A DNA stretch of 64,000 nt, from positions 1 through 64,000 of the forward strand of contig JAHLKC010000063.1 of the NCBI GenBank assembly GCA_025449115.1, given 5' to 3'. Below the pieces are notes generated by a model. That model made no database searches. It was not told the origin of the DNA and saw only the letters and a list, made by a program, of their open reading frames with translations. Both the position numbers and the translations under genes were made by a program. Positions within the stretch are counted from its first letter, which is position 1. Every line of letters starts with the position of its first letter. Source of the DNA: Chytridium lagenaria (taxonomy: Eukaryota > Chytridiomycota > Chytridiomycetes > Chytridiales > Chytridiaceae). Positions 47,019 to 59,900 of the stretch are shown in pieces.

Positions 47019-47923
47019 TCAACACCTCCAGCCTATTGACAAAGCGTTCACCACATCCTGATGGTCTTCCTTCATTGCAGCTTCGATAGCCCTTTCCACA
47101 TCCGTTTCTCCGCACCATTTCATCAAATACACAGCAACCTCCAATTTCCCGTGAATAGCACTAGCATGCAACGCCAAACCCGCATTCCCTTCCCTCCGAT
47201 TCTCGCACAAAAACTCTACAATATCAAAGTAACCACCATAAGCAGCCTCCGTCAACGCTTTATCCGTACATCCTCCCGTCGATTCTCATGTAAAAACTTG
47301 ACGACATGAAAATGACCAGACCTTGCAGCAAAGTCCATCGCAGAGGTGGAACATCCTTCCTTTCGATGATGATGCAAGAATTTAATCACATCGAGATGGC
47401 CGTATGATGCTGCATTGTTCATAGCGACAGTGGTGCAGCCTTCCGTTCTATGTTCATGGAGAAATTGTACCACGTGAAGGTGTCCATGCGTCGCGGCGTC
47501 GTTCATCGTCGCCTTGGTAAATGTCGGCGATTGTTGTTGATGCAACCATTTCAGCATCGAAAGTCGACCGTACCAGGCTAGGCATGATGTGCATTTTGGA
47601 CTCCACGTTTTGCCCCCAAATCGGTGCATCCATGCCACTCCAAGGTCACTCATTCCGGAAACAAAATGAGCGTATTGGTAGTCATGTAGAGGTTCAATAC
47701 AATCTAGGATGCCTGAGAGGTGTTTGGAGATTGGGAAGGATGGGGTATCGACGGGAAACTGGGTGAAGGATGATAGTGGATCGTCGGGATGTGTCGCGGG
47801 GAGGTGAAGGAGGAGAGACTCAAGTTTGATGGAGAGATCAAGGTCGTTTGTGAAGCGGAGAATGCAATGGACGATTTCAAGCGGGAGAGGATAGAGTGGA
47901 TGAGTGCGAGGTGATGATTGCAT
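47019..47923 (-). CDS. ankyrin-repeat protein
   Basis: About 300 aa from the ATG at 47923. The N-terminus (PLPLEIVHCILRF, then LDLSIKLESLLLHLPATHP) resembles an F-box-like or capping region. At least five ankyrin-type units follow: SCLAWYGRLSMLKWLHQ, DAATHGHLHVVQFLHEHR, NAASYGHLDVIKFLHHHRKE, DFAARSGHFHVVKFLHENRR and EAAYGGYFDIVEFLCENRR, with a last unit ASAIHGKLEVAVYLMKW. One G is missing near 47268-47273, where the frame passes from one unit to the next (the lost residues complete REGCTDKAL). Such proteins mediate protein binding; no partner is suggested by the context. Confidence 0.85.
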
Positions 47924-48457
47924 TTGGAGCTAGTTGTGAATGAATACTTGGCAACGAACAGATATGAAAACCAAAGCGTTTAAATACTGTATCGCAAAAT
48001 CTCCTAAACGAAGTTGTTTTTTTTTGTCTTTCTTTTCCACCACGAAAGACAAAAACACTTAGTAAAAATATAATTGGTGCAAGTAACATACAATAAATTC
48101 GAAATACTTTACTTATAAAAACAAAGCTCAAGAAATAAGCGAAAAATGACAGGAGAAAGGCTATGACCGAGAAACGAAAACATGGATTTAAACAAAATAC
48201 AAAGTTGAAAAGAATAAACCGAATACGTGGGGAGAAAAAAAAAACGAGAAAAGATGCACTTCAAAGAGAAAGAAAATATAAATACAAAAAGAAGATTTTT
48301 AACGATCCACCGTCAACTCAGACGCCACGCTATCTCTCTCTCTACCCCTCCTCCGCCTCACACTCATCCCTAGCTCTAACAAGCACTCCCCTCGCCCAAT
48401 CTTCATCCTGCATCGCCGCCCGTCTAATCACATCCTCCGCGCTCCCTCCACTGCTCC
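47924..48457. other. intergenic
   Basis: Upstream region of the ankyrin gene and 3' flank of the surface protein gene. No gene seen. Confidence 0.4.
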
Positions 48458-51400
48458 TTACGGCAGCAGGGAACGTGAACCCCCCAAACTCGGTATACGA
48501 GGCAGAGGGAAGGCTTTGGTCACCTGGTCTTCGGATAGTGTAAAACGGGGACGGGAGCGAATTAACGTCGGTCTGCGCAGGGTTGATTTCGGAATCCACG
48601 GTGATGGTACTGTAGACGGTGTCGCGGGGTTAAGACGGGGAACTCGGATGGTGTCCATGTTACCGAATTGCTCAATATTGGATTGATTTGGGTAGGCGTT
48701 GACCATGGAGAGTAAACCTGTCTGTCTGTCTTCATTCAGGAACGATGACGTCTCAGCTGTCCAACCTGAATCGCTTTGAGTGTAGATACTTGAACCAGAG
48801 GAATCTCTTCGATGACCTCGTGTTGGCGCAAGAGGTGGGGGAACAACGGATCCCTCCATCATGATGAGGGAAGCTTTGTGGCCTGGGTGGAGCGCGGATT
48901 CAGGAACACCTTGGATGATGGCTCGAGAGACGGGATTATCGAGAGATGAGACGAGCATGGCGCCTTGAGGGATATGCGGGCCGGATGCTTTCGTGACGAC
49001 GGCGCTTTCAAAAAAGGAGGAACGGAAGGCGTCGACGGAGGACGCGGTCGATGAGCTTACTCCACTTGGGAAGTAAGCGCCAACGTCCATGTCTAGGCCT
49101 CCAACTGGGGATGGGGAGCGGAGGTTGAGGACAGCTGGGGCGTTTGGGTTGGTGGGTGGGATGGACTGACCGATCATTGAAGCACGTGGAGATGGCATCT
49201 GCGGGTAGTGGTGTGGGAGAATGGGATCTTTACTTCCACCCCTCGCAGATTTGAAAGGAGTCATAGATTCTCTTTTGGGCCTTGCGTCTCTATTTCTGGT
49301 TCCGCCAAGTGCAGCAGGAAGTTTATCACGGTTACGGTAACCAGCCACAACGAGACCACCGACAACAAGGAATGCGACACCTGCAACGACACCAATGATC
49401 GCTGTGGTGGATCCGAGAATTCCGGTAGTACCACCAGGCGTTGCCGGAGTCGACCCATCAGAGGAACCACCCGGTCCAGCAATACCACCAGAGCCTCCCT
49501 TGTTATCAGATGACGACGAAGAGCCCGGGGAGCCGCCGCCAGATCCGGGGTTGGATGATGGACCGGATGAGTTGGGTGAACCGCTGCTGGAGGAGGACGA
49601 TGAACCTGTGCCAGGGTTTCCTCCTGAGGAAGAGGAAGTACCTGGGTTTCCAGCAGGCGTTGTGTCTGAAGGGTTGAGAACAACAAGCTGGCCACCAGGC
49701 GCAATAGGAGTGGACGATCTATAAAAAAATATGAGACGAGAACGGAGAAGAAAACAGGCGGAGGTACTCACCCTGGTGCTCCAGGAATGCTCGCACCAGG
49801 CTGCGCGCTAACAACCACACCACCATTTCCAGAACCCGACGATGGGTTTCCTCCGGCTGTAGAAGTGGACGGGTTAGGATTCGTAACCGGATTTGACGGG
49901 GTGTTTCCAAGTGGGCCAGTCACAGGTCTGTCGCTGGAACCAGAAGAAGACCCAGATCCAGTCGACGGTGACGAACCAGAGCCAGAGCTCGAACCGGAGG
50001 ACGACCCTGAACCACTTGATGATGCAGGACGTTGAGCCACTTGCGGTTGCTGTTGAGGCGCTTGTTGTTGCGGCTGGAGCTGGGGACGGCCGGCAGGAGC
50101 TTGAGCCGGGCGTTGGGGAGCGGGGCCTTCCGCTGAAGGTGGGGCTGGAGCAGAAGCGGGGGCTGGCGCTCGGGCAGGCGCCGAAGGACGGTTGCCATTG
50201 GCATTACCGTTGTTCCTATTGCCGTTCTCATCACTGTTGCCATTCCCATTGCCGTTTCTGTTTCCGCTTCCGTTGCCGTTGTTATTGCCGTTACCCCATT
50301 TCTGTTGCTATTGCCATTGCCGTTACCCCCGTTGCTGTTGCCATTGCCATTGCCATTGCCGTTAGCCCCGTTGCTGTTGCCATTGCCATTGCCATTGCCG
50401 TTAGCCCCGTTGCTGTTGCCATTGCCATTGCCATTGCCGTTAGCCCCGTTGCTGTTGCCATTGCCATTGCCATTGCCATTGCCATTGCCATTGCCATTAC
50501 CCCCGTTGTTGTGCCATTGCCATTACCCCCACTTTCCGTTGCCGCTGCCGTTACCATTCCCATTCCCACGAACAGGAGTAGGCGCGGGGGGAGCAGGCGC
50601 GGGAGCAGGCGCAGGAGAAGGATCAACAACGGAGACCTCATCTCCCCTATTTCCATTCTGCTGATTTCCATTCCCACCCCCATTCCCATTGCCATTCCCG
50701 TTGGCGTTCCCCTTGCCATTGCCGTTCCCGTTCCCGTTACCGTTACCATTCCCATTCCCTTTCCCTTTGCCATTCCCATTCCCATTCCCATTCCCATTGC
50801 CATCCCATTGCCATTGCCATTGCCATTGCCATTGCCATTGCCATTGCCATTGCCATTGCCATTGCCATTGCCATTGCCATTGCCATTGCCATCCCTATCC
50901 TCATCCCCATTCTCATTCCTGTTGCCGTTACCATTGTCGTTACCATTCCCCTTGCCGTTCCCATTCCCATTCCCATTCTCGCCCTGCTGATTTTCGTTTC
51001 CACCAATAGGTGGACGATCACCAGCAAGATTGGTAGGGGTCGAGTCCGGGGGGGTACCGGCTACAGCGGTGGAAGTTGTTCTGCTTAAACCGTTGCCGGA
51101 GCCGGAGGACGGGAGGCTGATAAGGTCTTCGAGATTAGGGAGGGCTGCGGTCGTGGTAACTACGGAAGACGACGAGCTGCTGGCGGAGGTTGGGTCGATG
51201 GATGAGGTCGGATCGGTGGAAGAAGCGATGGAGGCTGACAATGTGGAAGGGTCGCTGGATTCTTTGTCGTTTGCTTGGTTTGCGTTAGGAGATTTATTGG
51301 AGGCCTGGGAGTTGCCGTTCCCTCCTCCACTGTTACCAGTATTGACGCTGTTTTAATCAATCCGTTGCCGAGGTCTTCAGTTGAAGGGAGGGTACTGATG

Positions 51401-52113
51401 CCGCCTACATCGGAGATCACCGCAGTAGTCACAGCGGAAGTGGCAGTAGCTGTTGTCGAAGGACTTTCGCTTTGACGTAAGGCTGTTGTAGTTGAATCCG
51501 ACACATCATCATTTTTCACATCTTTAGCATTCTCTTTCGAAGCCAGTGAGGTAGTGGTCTTGGATTGTGCATTCTTTTTGGGGGCATCCTCTTCGACTGC
51601 AGTGGTTTTTGAAACATCTTTGTTCACTGGAGTCGGATCGTCTTCCTCTGCAGGCGTCTGTCCTTTGCTGCTGCATTGGCCTTGTCCCCTGTGAGAGTGG
51701 TTGTTAAAGGGCTCGCTGGAGTTTTTCAATGTGTCAGCAACAAAGAAAATGAGACAATTTCAGAAACTCACCATTAGGACCAGCTTTTAACTTTGCCTGC
51801 AGGCATAGCCGCTTCTTTTCTGGGACGGACTTGCGACGGCTTCTGGTCGTGCACCGTTGTTTTCTGTCACAGCTGTCGCTGCAGGGGCTGCTGCACCGGG
51901 TGGTAGTGCGGAAGACGATGTGGGTGCTTTTGGCGAAGGAACAGCCAAGACTCCGAGTAATGAAGAGTCGACAAAGTCTAGTGTCCCAGAGGAAAGTAGC
52001 ACTGCTACGATGGCTCCTGTCCTCAAAAGTTTCTTTAAACAGAGCATGGTCACGATGGTTTGTATAAATGTTTGCAAGAATGAGGGTGTAGGTCGATTGT
52101 GTCTATGGTACAA
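48458..52113 (-). CDS. mucin-like single-pass surface protein
   Basis: Starts at 52113 or at the Met 22 codons later. The hydrophobic segment LLRTGAIVAVLLSSGTL is a likely signal peptide. A very long Ser/Thr/Pro/Gly/Asn-rich ectodomain follows, including the Gly-Asn repeat tract (about 50200-51000). Near 49340-49410 is a membrane helix (IIGVVAGVAFLVVGGLVVAGY) and then a basic stop-transfer (RNRDK). The cytosolic tail is about 290 aa and ends SLGGSRSLLP. Introns include 49719-49771 (53 nt) and one near 51720-51773. The ectodomain frame shifts several times within repeats. The layout resembles Mid2/Wsc-type fungal wall sensors or adhesins, without sequence proof. Confidence 0.6.
50200..51000. 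repeat. ttgcca hexamer array and 39-bp minisatellite (Gly-Asn)
   Basis: On the coding (minus) strand the hexamer ggcaat encodes Gly-Asn. Around 50322-50480 a 39-base unit recurs (gttagcccc at 50361, 50400 and 50439), encoding a 13-residue unit with GNGNGNGN followed by SNGAN. Near 50810-50890 the pure ccattg hexamer repeats more than ten times. Single missing bases, as at catccc (50802-50807), shift the apparent frame to Met-Ala or Trp-Gln. Confidence 0.85.
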
Positions 52114-53473
52114 GTGCAGAAACGGACTGGAAGAAGAGAAAACGAGGGTGGTCCTTTTAGTGCCTCCTGATTAGCCTCTTTTGTCCAATGCCTCACTTTC
52201 TTTTTCTTCTCTCAAACCCACACACACACACAAACACACACACACACTCTCTCTCTCTCTCTGTCTCTCGCTCGCTCTACGATGCTCTCTCACTCCTTTT
52301 GCAAGTCGTTTTGAGACTTGACTAGTGCAGAAGATGTGCTTGATGATAGATGATTCTTCTGAAGATGGGTGGGAAAGGAGGGTGGCAGATTGACGGTAAG
52401 AAAGTGGGGATAGTATAGAATGGGTAATAGGCAACCTAGACTCCTGCTTTGGTAATTGGTGCGGCACCCTCTCTCTCCACACAAGAAGAGTGACAAACAT
52501 GTCCGATTTGAGGAATTGGATTTCACTGACAAACTCAGTTAGGCATGATTATCCTATTGGTTGATTCAATAGGCAACAATCTCTGCATCTGGGTATGTCC
52601 ATAAAAGGCGTCTTTTGCGGCGACTTTTCGTTTCATGTTGTTTTGAGTTAAATATGACTTTACTAATGAGTTCTTTTAGATGTTAATAAAAATACTTTTT
52701 TTCGTTTTACATATTTTTTCATGGCGTTCACCTTTGTCATTATTTTTATTTTTAGTCAACTCTACGGAGAATATCGGAGAATAAAATATTTAAACAAAAT
52801 GTTTGAAAACGTACATAAACGCCATTTGTTCCATGATGTATTTACATATACTTTCCAATAATGTATAATTTATCTGTGTCTTTGATCGTGGTCGATGTAA
52901 TATTCATGATATGGTCGATACGAAGTATCTCTCTGCGTGAAGTCTGTAGTCGCAAAATACAATGGAACCGTTGATTGGAAAATCCTCTCACAACTCCGAA
53001 TAAATGAAATTTGTTTGTCTCAACAGGAATTACTTTCAAAGGCAATGAATCGGTGCGCGTTCCTGCGGATCTCATCATTTCTTATATTTATCCCCATTTC
53101 GCCTGTTCTGTCCTCTTTATCACTTTAGCTCGGCTTTCCAATTAGTGGTCTTGGTACATCCGACTCGATAATCAAGATTTACACCTCCTCCGTCAGAACA
53201 AAGGCCACGTTCCCAGCCACTAAGTGGGGTTTCTGGATCAGTTGGGCAAAAAAAGCATGGGGAGGCGATAACTTGTAATAAACGGGTCAAATAGAGTCAG
53301 AAGAGAATCTTAAAGTTTGCTAGGATAATACGGTGGAGGGCATATTGATTCTCTAACAGACGTCCCATATATTAACGGGGACGGTTGGCGCATATCAGAG
53401 ACTTTAGTGAGAACCAGAAACAAAATATCAGTGGAGCAAATAGCTGGTATCCTAGAGGGGATAGAGAAAGACC
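52114..53473. other. intergenic with ca/ct microsatellite
   Basis: cacaca-type and ctctct-type repeats at about 52219-52275. Otherwise A/T-rich, with no gene seen. It is the divergent promoter space between the surface protein (-) and the cyclic-nucleotide gene (+). Confidence 0.5.
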
Positions 53474-56453
53474 ATGTCGGCCGTGCAGCTTCCCCAGCTC
53501 AGCGGCAGCAGCAGCAGCACCAAAGCTCGCACTGTCACTGGCACTGCAGGCCCTTTCAATTCATCAAGTCGCAGTAGTAGCCAGGACACCAGATCTGCCT
53601 CGCCCAACCCATCAACTGTTCCCCGTATAGCAGATCAGCATAAACTGCCTCCAGGATCACCTAAAAACTCAAGTCCACGAACGCTTGTGGCGCGAAAGGA
53701 TAACTTCTCCCTCAGCGCAAACACCTCTCCCATAATGTCTCCGAGTCCCAATGACAGGGGCCGTACTCCGGGAAGAGCGATCATCTCAGGTGGGTTGGGG
53801 GGAGACGATACGAGAGGGCGATCGCTCACCCCCATAAGCCCTGCAAGATCACTCCGGAAGCTGGATAGCATGGATCCTCCAACTTCCGGATCGCGTAACA
53901 CCACGACAGCGTCACGCTCACCTTCCCCTGCAGTAATACCACCACCTTCTTCACTTTCAAATGTTCCACCCGGGACGTCTTCAGGAAGGCCCAAAGCACA
54001 CGCCCCATCCCCGCTAGCACAAGGATTGAGAAGTCTAGAACCTCTCAAAACGCAAGACGACAACCTTCCACCCTTCTCATACACCTCCTCCCAACGTCCC
54101 ATGCTGGTAATGGTCCGTTAAACCTTGGCAAACCACCGAATCCGGATTTAACACCGTATCTCCTCTTCGCCCACACACCCCTCTCCGCGTCAAAGCCCCC
54201 GCAGCAAATCGGAGAATGTCTATGGCGCGTTCCGCCTCCAACCTCTTCACGGTCGTCTGCACCGATGCCTCTTTCCCAGAACAGGAAGACGGGGAAGACA
54301 ATATCCCGCGTATGACGCTAAAGCACCATGGATCTATCCTTAAACTACCGTGACGCCAACACTAGCAATGACCCATACGTGGATGATGCGGAACGTAAAT
54401 TGATGGATTATCGCCTCACCACCAGACGGACACGAAACGTCATTCACGGTCTGTGTCAGATTCACCTGATAAACGGACGGCAACGAGTAACTTGAATCCA
54501 AAAAAGCGCCAACTTTCTACTAAAATGAATAGCGGGCTGGAGTTAGGTAAGAAAGATGCGACAAGGGGTACGATGGCGAAAAGTGCGTCGCAGCTTGCGC
54601 CTGGAAAATCGATGGGTGGAGGAAGTAGAAGGAATATGCTGGATACTGGGGGGATGACAAAAGTGCGCGACTCTCAAGTTCACGGTTATCGACGACAGCT
54701 AAGACTGAGAAACAGGGGAGTGTCTTCCTAATTGACAGTGATCTCCAATTTCGGCCCATGTGAAAAAATTGTGGAAGAGGGTTGCGAGGAAGTTGTTGGA
54801 GGTGATAAAGGGAGCTGGCATGTTTTCGTCATTCTTAAACAGAAATGCGGCAGTTGTTGCGTTGCATATTAAAGGAACAGATGATGTCCTATCAAAGCAG
54901 GTGAGATCAAAGCGATTGATCTATTCAGATACTATACTTGATTATTTTCCTTTTTAAATTATAATCTCTTTCATTCATCGTTTTCCTAATACAATTTCTA
55001 TAGGTTCGCGAATACTTGGAAAAGCTAAAGGCTCGCGTTCAGAAGAAGACATGCAGCAAGTCGATCGTATTCTCACAAACCTCTGCCCACATCTCGACAA
55101 AATCGGTCGCGAAAAGCGGAGTCGCCTCTACGACACCATGACCTACGAGTTTCATCCCAAAGGCACGATATTATCCAGAGTCGGGGTAACACCCGAGTCT
55201 GGTACTTTGTGCTGTCGGGTCAGCTGATGTTGGTAAAAGCATTTGAAGCCCCAGTTCAAGTACAAGTCAAAGGCATGTGGAGTTGGGTCTGTCATTGGGA
55301 TTATCACGGACTTGGAGATGATGACCGAGGAAGCGAAATTCAGACGGGAGGATGTGGTGCTTACGTCTGATTCCGACTTCGTGCGTGTGCGAGTTGGTGG
55401 GTTTCGTACTTTCTCTCCACTTTTGCACTTTCCTCACTTGAACAAAGTTGACAAAACCCTTCGCGGCTCCTCATGGGCTTTCTCTAACGTCAATCTCAGA
55501 CGACTACATTCGTGCCATATACAGCCACGATGGCGGATCCGTCGACCAAAAAGTTGTCCTCCTCAACAGTTTCCCCTTCTTTGCCCATGCCACTGAAGAC
55601 CTCCTCATGACCGCTGTCGCCAACTGTGACATTGTCCACGGCAGCCCAAACCAAGTCATCGTTGAAGAAGATGAGCCTTATGACCGAATCTACTTCGTCT
55701 GCAAAGGTTCCTGCATTGCATCCAAATCCGTTCGTTTCATCAAAACAAGTCAAAGACCTCAGAACAACAAGAGTCGAAAACGTTCGGCTATTATACCGTG
55801 GGTTCCGGGGGTCTCGCGTCAGACTACTGATGAAGCTTTGGATCAGAAGCTGGAATACGTGGATGTGGTCAAAGGGAGACGTTTCCGGTTATTCCCCTGC
55901 CTGAAGCGCTACCAAAACCGATTCCGTCTTCAAATGCAAAATATGTGAGCTTGATGACAGCGGATACACTTCGTCCTCTCATTGTTGAGCCTACACCACC
56001 GATAAGCTATGTCACTATCACCTCCTCCCCCAACACCGGCTGCACTCTTCTTTCCATGCGTCTCTATGATTTTATGCCCTCGCCTCCAACTCTATGATGC
56101 ATCTCGCGTTCACATATGGGGTTCGGTATCGAATTTCCGTGCCTCTTTTGCAAGAAGCTTTCCTGATCAGCGTGGGGTACAAAGATGGAGGGGATATGAT
56201 GGCAACAACGGATTTTAGGACCGTCTTGAAGGGTTTGGTGGAGAGGTACAAGGAGATGAACTATTCACCGGATTCAGTGCCTATAGAGGCGACAAAGATG
56301 GTGGCGGAGGGATTAGAAGGAGTGGAGGGGGTGGAGGAGGAGGTTACAGTGGTTGCTGTCGAGAAACCACCACCTTCTCCGGCTGATGTGAGGTCTGGGC
56401 CGAAAGCGAGTCACATGGGTTTGGCGTCGTATAAGATTGGAAGTTTATCATGA
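53474..56453 (+). CDS. protein with two cyclic-nucleotide-binding-like domains
   Basis: Begins with a 200-residue Ser/Pro-rich region (ATG at 53474). A basic segment and VKKLWKRVARKLLEVIKGA follow at about 54760, then an intron 54901-55003 and VREYLEKLKA. The first domain reads DKIGREKRSRLYDTMTYEF, HPKGTILSRVG and SWYFVLSGQLMLV (about 55090-55240). The second reads VVLLNSFPFFAHATEDLL, ANCDIVHGSPNQVIVEEDEP and YDRIYFVCKGSCIASKSV (about 55545-55740), after an intron about 55381-55498. These match cNMP-binding beta-barrels, but the Arg of the phosphate cassette is not obvious, so ligand binding is doubtful. At least six one-base breaks occur. The last block (56094-56453) ends with an acidic, Pro-rich tail. 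Confidence 0.7.
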
Positions 56454-56989
56454 TGGAGCTTTTTCCTCACTGTAACTTTTTACTTTGTGTGTAAATGGGA
56501 TATATTTTATTAGTTCTGTCTGTCTGTTTATAATTAAAAGATATCTTGTTCTCGGGTTTTCTAATGAAGCTTAATACATATTTCCGGCTAAAATGTATAT
56601 GCCTCTGCAACATAGAGCAAAGGCTATTTTTGAAACTCATACAGCGTTTACTTCCGTGAAGCTTTTGCATAACTTGTTTTGTTATGCCACTACTACCTAA
56701 CGACGCATCTCGTTTCTGTTCCCTGATTTGACAAAATTGAGATTGAGAAAAAAATTCCAAGACCAACCCATCTGTCGTTTGATCGACGCGGAGGACAGCT
56801 GAGGCACTCGACTGATTGAAGTTGAAGGGGGCTCTAAAGAAGAAAGACATCTACAAGAGTCTCTATCCCTTACTTACTTCAATTGAAGGAAGGAAGACCG
56901 TAGGGGAGGAGTGACCTCAGGAATTTGTTAACACTCCTCATTGGCATCTAACGATCCCAAGATCAAATTTAAAAGCTACATCCATCACC
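56454..56989. other. intergenic
   Basis: Short region between two plus-strand genes. No gene seen. A minus-strand frame 56467-56850 has no supporting features. Confidence 0.4.
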
Positions 56990-59900
56990 ATGACCCCATC
57001 ACTCAATGCCTCGTCATCTACGGGCTCAAATTCTGTTGTGTTGGCAGCATCCGCCACTGCAAGAGCGTCCTCATCCTCAGCCTCAGCTCCCACCCCCTCA
57101 TCAGCTACATCTTCCTCATCTCCGGTGTTCAGCACCTTCCGCTCATTCGCTTACCTTGCTGCAGGGGTTGCTTGCGGACTGTTGATCATCCGGTTGTGGA
57201 ATTATCCGTCTTCGCCCCTCTTTCCGACGTCATTTGAGGCGCTGGGACGGGAGATCCTTGAAGCGTGCGGGGCAAGTCCTGTTGTGAAGAAAAGGAGGAA
57301 GAAGGAAGGGAAGAAGAGAAGGAGTATTAGGGAGGAGCGCAATGGTACGGCTCCCAGTGGGGGTAGTGGGGCGTATAGGAGATTGTTGGGGCTCTTGGGG
57401 AGCGCGTTGGGGAATGATGGAACGTTGGGGCCGAACGAGAGAGAGGAGGCGACGTTGGCAGCGGTGGCCGCAGCGGCAGAAATTGATTGGGACCCAAGAT
57501 GATGATGACGATGAAGAGGCGTCGAGACGAAGGAGACGGCGAAGGGAGAGACAAAGGAGAAGGAGGGGTGTTATTTTGGATCCGGATTCGCCTGCTGCCA
57601 GACGAAGAGGAAGGTCGGAGGCCGGAGAGGACCAAGCTGAGGAGGGAAGTCGTAGAAGACGTCAGCGTGGAGTTAGTGCTGGGGAGGGTTCGGTTGAGCG
57701 AATGAGGAGGCGACGAAGAGCGCAGAGGACTGGTTCAAACGGGGAGTACCAAAGGCGTAGAATAAGCGGGGATGAAGCAGAGACGTCTTTATTGGACCCT
57801 GAAGCTAGACAGGGGCTTAGGAGGAGAAGGGGGAGAAGGGATGACGGTGAACGGGACGGGGATCGGGATGATGCCAACACCACCGTTATTTCCCCCGACA
57901 TGTCGTCTCCCATCTCCCCTACATCTACTGGGGAAGAAGGGACGCGACGGACAGGTGCCTCGGCAGTCGCTAGAAGACGTCGCTCGGCCAATGGCGACGA
58001 GGACAATGACGGGACTGCAGGCGAGTCCTCAAGCAGCAGGAGGAGGCAACTAAGGCAACAAAATTTGCAACTCGACGTGTCTCGAAGGCGGAGGAGAGGT
58101 GATCCTTCTAATTCCACCACCGCATCTGCGACCGCATCTTCAAGTGGTCAAAGTCGATCTAGACGCTTGAGGCCTCCCGCTCAATCGTCATCCACGGCTG
58201 CCTCTCCCTCCACCTCCTCCCTCAGACCTCAAGTAGAATCTCTTTCGTCACCACAAGAATCTGTTACCCCAACCACACCATATACCCCTGCCACCCCTTA
58301 CGCTGCGGATATGTCACCTCGCACCGCCATGCTCATGGCCCCACCCGCCTCAGCGGTATCTCCAATTCACCCTAATTCGTTTGGACTCGGTGAGATTGCG
58401 ACACCTCTGTCGGTTAACGAAGAGGAACCTTCTTCTGCGTCTACCCCGTTAAATTTATTGTCAGATGAAGTAGTTGGGACGGAGGAGGAAGGATTGAGGG
58501 TGGAAACTGGTCTTGACACTCCAACGTCGCCAGATTTTGGAGGGGCTACGTCCGCTACCCCGTCATCTGCTTCTAACAAGGGAAGGGTGTCGTGGGCAGT
58601 GGATGTAGAAGGAGGTGCGGAGGAAAATATGGATCAGGAATGGGAACAGAGTGAGTTGTTTTTTTTTAAAAATCGCGTTTTCAGTTGTCTTTTTTCTCCA
58701 TTAACTTTATTTTCCGTTTTGCTACATGCGATGTAATAAACGTTTCTTTAATTTTACAAGGATCATCACAAACCCCCACTCGCCTTACGCCACTGTCCGA
58801 CCTTCCGCCATACCCTCTCTCGCCAGCTGAAGTAGTTGCCGCAGCACTCTCTCCGGAACCTGGGAGCCTTCACAGCCTAAGCAACCCGGGGTCGCCTATT
58901 TTCGGTTTGGACATCGACAATACTACCCCAACATCTGCTACTGGCGTGGCGAGCGGATACCTTGACGTTCTTGACCGCACAGATTTCTCAAATTGGATGA
59001 CTCTGGTGCTTTGGCAATACCTGTCTCTGGAGAGAGCGTGGAAAGTGGTGGCGATTATGCGCACGTTTCGAGTGGGGATGACGGAGGGAACTGGGTGGAT
59101 GACGAAAATGGGCTATCTAGAGATGATGACGAGGGTTGGGAGGATGAGAATGAATCGGGAGTTGATGGCGAGCATTGGATGACGATGATGAAGGTAACGA
59201 TCAGGACGAGGGTGAGGATGAAGACGACGATGACGATGACGATGATGATGACTACGATTCTGAAGATTCTGATGATTATGATGATGATCGGGATATGAGT
59301 ACAGATGAGGAGGAAGAGGATAGTTTGTCGGCTGGCTATGCTGAGGAGAGCAAAAATCTTTTGAACCTTCTCTACTCCATCGCCGAAGATCAGGCGAGAA
59401 AAGGTGGGAACATTAATATATTCTGAAATTTGCTTATTTCTTTCTTACAGACGGTTACGTACATCGTTCCATCACCTGTAATCACTGCGGTGTGTGCCCT
59501 GTTAGGGGATACCGCTTCAAGTGCGCTCATTGTGTTGACTATGATCTTTGCGAGACATGTGAGGCTGGTGATGTGCATCCCAGGACCCACGTGTTCCTTA
59601 AGATCCGAATCCCCATTCCGCCTCATGCGAACCCGAGATCTGCGCTTCTTCCTATTTTCTACCCTGGAAAAGCTATCGCAGATACTGAATACCAAAAGGT
59701 GGACTTTAGGGAGTTGTCGTCTAAGACTCACTGTGGGTGTTTTTCTTTAAGTTGTTTCTGTGGCTCACTATTTTTTAAAATTTTTTTTTCAAGTCGACAT
59801 TGTTGAGCTCCAAGCGTTCTACGAGCAATTTAGATCGCTTGCGACCGTCGAGGATTCCACGACCGGACCTGGTGGTATCACGAGGGAAGTCTTTGAACAA

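Noticed and set aside
50305..50990. Plus-strand Pro-Leu and His-Cys repeat ORFs
   Set aside because: They are antisense readings of the Gly-Asn hexamer array, which belongs to the minus-strand surface protein.
50200..51000. Regular repeats as a CRISPR array
   Set aside because: The units are contiguous hexamers and a 39-bp minisatellite without unique spacers, in a eukaryotic gene.
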